From Diphasiastrum complanatum (taxonomy: Eukaryota; Streptophyta; Lycopodiopsida; Lycopodiales; Lycopodiaceae): DNA of 64,000 nucleotides. Below the pieces are notes generated by a model. The model saw only the letters and a program-made list of their open reading frames with translations, searched no databases and was not told the origin of the DNA. The translations under genes and the position numbers were made by a program. Shown here piece after piece: positions 59,971 through 64,000 of this stretch (position 1 is the stretch's first letter; the number at the start of each line of letters is the position of its first letter). The stretch lies in the NCBI GenBank assembly GCA_029204225.1, contig MU832118.1:22289-86288 (forward strand), in the 5' to 3' direction.

Positions 59971-61360
59971 GCGTAGTCAATTTGAGTTAGCTAGGGACAT
60001 AACATACTTCCAAGCTTAGAACATTGATGTCCTTAGAAAATTGAAGCTGGAAATTTTCTTTTTTAGACAATCAACACAACCCCAAAGATCATCATCTTTT
60101 GATTGACATTTCCATCAAATTAAATGCTTATAAATGATAAATTTCTCAAGCATTTGTTTTTGCTATCTAACACTCACTCCAACTTCAAAGGTTTTTTGGA
60201 TGACATGTCTTCAACAAAATCCAAGTCATTATTAAAACCAAGCATATCACCCTAATGTAATTTCAAGTTCAGTTGACTCACAAGGAGATGTACTTTAATT
60301 CTTTGGAAAAGCTGTAAATGATAAGTTAAATATTTGACTCTCTTCATTATTTTGTGACATGTTGAGTTTTTCTCCTTTCCACCCATGTTCAATTGTTTGT
60401 GATCCCATGGATTGACAATATTAAAAGTATTATCTTGTAAGGTCCAATATACCTTGTAAATAACTTATGAAGCTTTTCAATACACATTGCTTTCTAGGCA
60501 TTAGGTATCTCCATATACACCCCATTACTTACTTGAAACTCATGAGAAAATTTGTTAAGATCCACGTAAGTTTTTGCCCAATCTTGAGCACTTCGTGCTA
60601 ACTATAATATATCTTACATATCAACCAAAAAATCGACTACTTTAATTTCTTTAGTCTTTGTTGAGATAGGTGATCTGGGTTGGAACTAATTCATAAGCAT
60701 AAATAAAATGAAACCTATGGCTGAGTGCTCATCACTATTGTAAGCAAACTCAATCAAGGGAAAATACTTTTGAGACTGCTTATTGAAACATAGTTTGATA
60801 TGCAAACTAGGGAGGATTTGATATGCTCAAATCAAATCCTCCATAGTTTGATTAGTTCTCAGGTTCTAGACATTAGATTTTGGATGATCAAGAAAATTAA
60901 AACTAAAGCAAAGTTTTCAATTTCCAAAAAATTGTCGACCAAAAAAGACTTGTGAGTTTCAGATTATAATCACTTACTATGTCTCTTCGCAATTCGTAGA
61001 AGAGTTTATAAACATATTCTACAAATATCTGAGCCAAGTAAGATGCCTAATAAGTGCTCTTCATAAGGACATGTAGCTAGCTAGCTTGGCAAGGTGATCA
61101 ACCATTAACCACAAATAGCATAATTACATGTCCTGAGATAACCAACTACAATATTCATCAAGATACTATAGCACCTTTTATTTGGGATAATCAATGGATG
61201 CAATAGACTTCTAACTTTCAAATGTTCAGCTTTTATAAGCTGGAATGTTTACAATTCGAAACATATGATTCTATGAAAGGTTTCATCTTTGGCTAGTAGA
61301 AGTCCCTTCACACCAAATCAAGTGTCTTATATATGCCTAGGTGCCCAATGCATGGTGTAG
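59971..61360 (-). pseudogene. Decayed Ty3/gypsy integrase
   Basis: Minus-strand order: GHLGIYKTLDLV (about 61345-61300, before the zinc-binding domain), FIESYVSNC, then the integrase core with VEYVYKLFYELRRDIVSDYNLKL (about 61030-60965, VSD with catalytic Asp) and KLTSLFWS, a FAYNSDEHSA-like block near 60750 and the C-terminal region (KLHKLFTRYIGPYKI near 60450). This matches gypsy integrase order. Stops and frameshifts are frequent and no RT precedes it inside the window. Confidence 0.62.
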
Positions 61361-62230
61361 ACATGGTGCCAAAATAAAGAGAAATGACCTAGAGCCTTTT
61401 CTTTTTAAAATTTGATTATTTTTAGAAAATGCAAGTATTTGAAATGATTTTCTCATGTATGTTGTTGCATTAAATAAAAAATATACTTTATTAAAAATAA
61501 TGACAATTCTACTAAGAAAATTTATTAGATTATCTTTTCTATGCTCAAATTTGTACATACAATATATAGGTTTTAAAGTCAAAACAATATTAAACTGAAA
61601 CTCTAAAAATATTGAGATATATAATTTTTATTTTGTAAATGTTACTATGATTCTTAATATTTTAAATTTTTTAGAATTTCAAAATTTAGTTGTTAGGAAC
61701 GAAGATAAAAATATGGATATTTGCAATATTGAAATTTTATATTAATTATAAAACAGTTTAAAAGTGAAAGTATCTAAAATTGTACAAAATATGTTAAATT
61801 TTGTTTATTTAATGACTATTATTTTAAGATCTAATATTTAGCATAAAATAAGCTAAATTATGTATTTTTTTTAAAGCACCTTTTTAGGCATGTCATCTAA
61901 ATGTTGCAAAATTGATATCATTTAAATATTGTGAGTACTTATCATTTGAAAAAAAAAAGGATTATTAACAGATGCTATTTTTGTAATTGTTTTGCAAAAA
62001 TGCATAAAGGCAAGAACTTGATGTTTCCCAACCAAGTTTATTATTTTTTCATTGCAAAATATTATTGAAAAAAAAAGTAATCAATAATAGTTTTTCTCAG
62101 CATAGACAAAATTAGATATCAAATAAAACAACACAGTGACAAGAGAAATAAACATATTTATTTTATTTTAGAAATCAACAATGTCATTTGGGTCTACCAT
62201 TGTAGGAGCATCAATAGCTAGTGCTACTGT
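61361..62230. other. Very AT-rich DNA
   Basis: About 0.8 kb dominated by A and T with poly-A/T runs and no open frame of note. Nothing else was seen. Confidence 0.6.
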
Positions 62231-62264
62231 CTAAAAAATAGCTCGAAAAAGAAATCGAACACGA

Positions 62265-62315
62265 AAAGAAGCGAACTCGAACTCGAACAAGAAACGAACT
62301 CGAACAGAAAGTGTT
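62265..62315 (-). repeat. CGAACT/CGAACA hexamer-rich stretch
   Basis: GCGAACTCGAACTCGAACAAG and nearby CGAACTCGAACAG form a short degenerate run at the 3' side of the family A LTR copy. The plus-oriented copy at about 12020 lacks it. Confidence 0.6.
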
Positions 62316-62324
62316 CGTGCGTAG

Positions 62325-63418
62325 CGGAATGAGCTATATTACTCTTTTCCCTAAGCATGACTATGCCTATAAAAAAACGAACAGAATGTTAGTGATAGAA
62401 ATCACGGTCGATCTGATTACGTAGCCAAACATTAAGCAACAAAATATTAGAAGAATAATTTGTCGCAAACAGTTTAGACCAATTATTAGTCACGAATGAT
62501 TCACGGAAGAGCTAGACTGAGCTCTGATTGATAATCAGTCGCGAAAGACAAGACTAAATATTAATCACCAATAGCTAGACTAATATAATTCGCTAAGAAC
62601 AAATTACCAGATTGAGCAATAAGAGAATAAGACAGAATGTAGAAAAGCATAGCGATATTCACACCAAATTTGAACGCAGAATGAGACAGAGTTGTTATCA
62701 GATTAAGTCTAGCAAAATATACATGTCAATAATGCTGTGGAACACAAGACAATAGCGGACGAAACCGCGTGCTCTACAAAGCTTAATTCAACCTATAAAA
62801 AGGAATGAACCTGTTATTGACAATACAAAAGAATCAATGCACAAGGCATCTACTTCGTCTATCTCTGATAAGTTCCTGATGCTATTATTTTCACACACTA
62901 AATACGCAAATGGTATTCAATATATACACAATTTTATAGGTGTGCAGATGAAGAAAGTACAAAGTGGATGTGCTGTCTATAGGAGATCGTGAGTAGCTAT
63001 TGTCATCATCAAATCTGCTAGCATAATTGCATGGGATGAGCGTGAAAAGGCCCGTGACGTCAACCTTTGCTGAAATGAACATTGGTGAAGATGCGAAAAA
63101 TGCAACACTATGAGGAAATGCCTTAGAAATTGATTTACAGGGTGCCCTCGCTTTTTTCCTAGGGCACCTTCGACATTTTGTAAGGCAAGTGTCGTCTTTT
63201 TCGCTTGTTACAAATCACGTGTAAAAACACAGTGTTGCGTTTTTTGTCTTTTTTGCCTGTAGAAATTTACTTGTATTTATGCAGACAGTCGAGTTTTTTT
63301 TCGCCTATCTTATTTACATGTAAATATGCAGACTGTGCGACAACATGTGTAAAGATACAGCATGAATGGAGGCAAATTAAAATAGGATCTAGGAGAGTAG
63401 AGGAGTTAAAGAAATGGC
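62325..63418 (-). repeat. LTR family A, inverted copy
   Basis: Its reverse complement matches 10915-12030 closely throughout: the TACCTCCATTCATGCTG start, TGTCGCACAGTCTGCATATTTAC-like block, CCTAGG, TATATATTCAATACCA region and GAGTAATATAGCTCATTCCGCT end. The first TGTTGG bases are not recognisable and no target duplication was found. No internal element region follows, so it is a solo or truncated LTR. Confidence 0.75.
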
Positions 63419-63439
63419 GTTGCTTTCGTCATTTGTAGC

Positions 63440-64000
63440 CTTCCCCACCTCTCCGAACTTATTGGGCAAAACACAGAGAAAGTTCATTCTCATTTTGTTA
63501 AGTTCTACTAATCTACTATCTATTTTACAACAACATGTCTGCACTTTTGAACAGCACATGTGCTTGTTGTACCACTGCCACTAAATAAATTTAATACTCA
63601 ATTTCTAGAGTGAGAAAAAAAATTCAATTGAGTGATTTATTAATTGTTGTGGCTTTTGGTATGGATAAGCCACAAAACCAATTATGGGATCTTGTGAGTT
63701 TTTGCAATCATTGAAAAATCAAATAAGTCAACAATATAAGTTTGGCGGTTGGTGTGATAGTGCAACATTAAGCGTTTGTCGTCATGGGAATAATAACCAA
63801 GTTTTATATATATTTCACTTCATTGCATAACCTTAATATTTCAAATATTTGATTTATATTTGAGAATTAAAAAATGTAACAAATTGATTTATAAAAAAAT
63901 TAGTAAAACAATAAAATCTAAACCAAAGTCAATGCCCAATATAGCACATCAAAAAAATTTAAGATAAAATCAATAATAATTTAAAAATTACCAAACAGAA
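63440..64000. other. Unassigned AT-rich DNA
   Basis: No gene or element end was recognised; long A/T runs near 63850-64000. Confidence 0.55.

Overview
This is plant nuclear DNA, most likely from a gymnosperm and perhaps a conifer. The lineage is an inference from three things: AT-rich sequence, only two recognisable host genes in 64 kb, and introns of 8.0 and 5.9 kb packed with old decayed retroelements. Nothing in the window is bacterial or organellar.

Host genes. (1) Minus strand, 21523-22497: a three-exon gene for a small CENP-V/GFA-type zinc-binding protein of 162 residues. (2) Plus strand, 40735-57526: a PWWP-domain protein in three coding exons (40735-40922, 48926-50409, 56287-57526), with a (GA)n tract in the presumed 5' leader and an AATAAA about 0.7 kb past the stop. 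Its last exon contains one reading-frame break that must be explained.

Transposon layout, left to right: a possible minus-strand LTR and leader (1-1393); an old minus-strand Copia split by a young full-length plus-strand Copia (2086-8234, identical 5-bp target duplications, one open 1322-residue gag-pol); a decayed plus-strand Copia (10.4-12.9 kb) interrupted by an LTR (10899-12065) whose relative lies inverted at the other end of the window (62325-63418); a gag remnant with degenerate zinc knuckles (14.6-15.1 kb); a rare reverse-transcriptase remnant of apparent Penelope/Chlamys type (16.5-18.4 kb); the GFA gene, flanked by inverted copies of a short repeat; a Copia deletion derivative with both LTRs but no protease, integrase or reverse transcriptase (23276-26057); a LINE tail and a Copia RT (27.1-28.6 kb); a perfect 173-bp direct repeat (29.6 and 30.3 kb); a zinc-knuckle gag (30.4-32.1 kb); a decayed Ty3/gypsy gag-pol (35.1-38.2 kb); and a LINE RT (38.3-39.1 kb).

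Inside the PWWP gene, intron 1 holds Copia gag and RT remnants, a 1.06-kb tandem duplication and an LTR end with a primer-binding site. Intron 2 holds a gypsy RT and a 1.1-kb hAT-like element with 8-bp target duplications and a long foldback core. Downstream are tandem repeats, a decayed gypsy integrase (60.0-61.4 kb) and AT-rich DNA.

The two host genes show no functional link to each other. The repeats record successive insertions: old element, young insertion inside it, then decay. Most element calls rest on protein motifs read by eye across frameshifts, so their outer limits are approximate unless LTR ends or target duplications are given.
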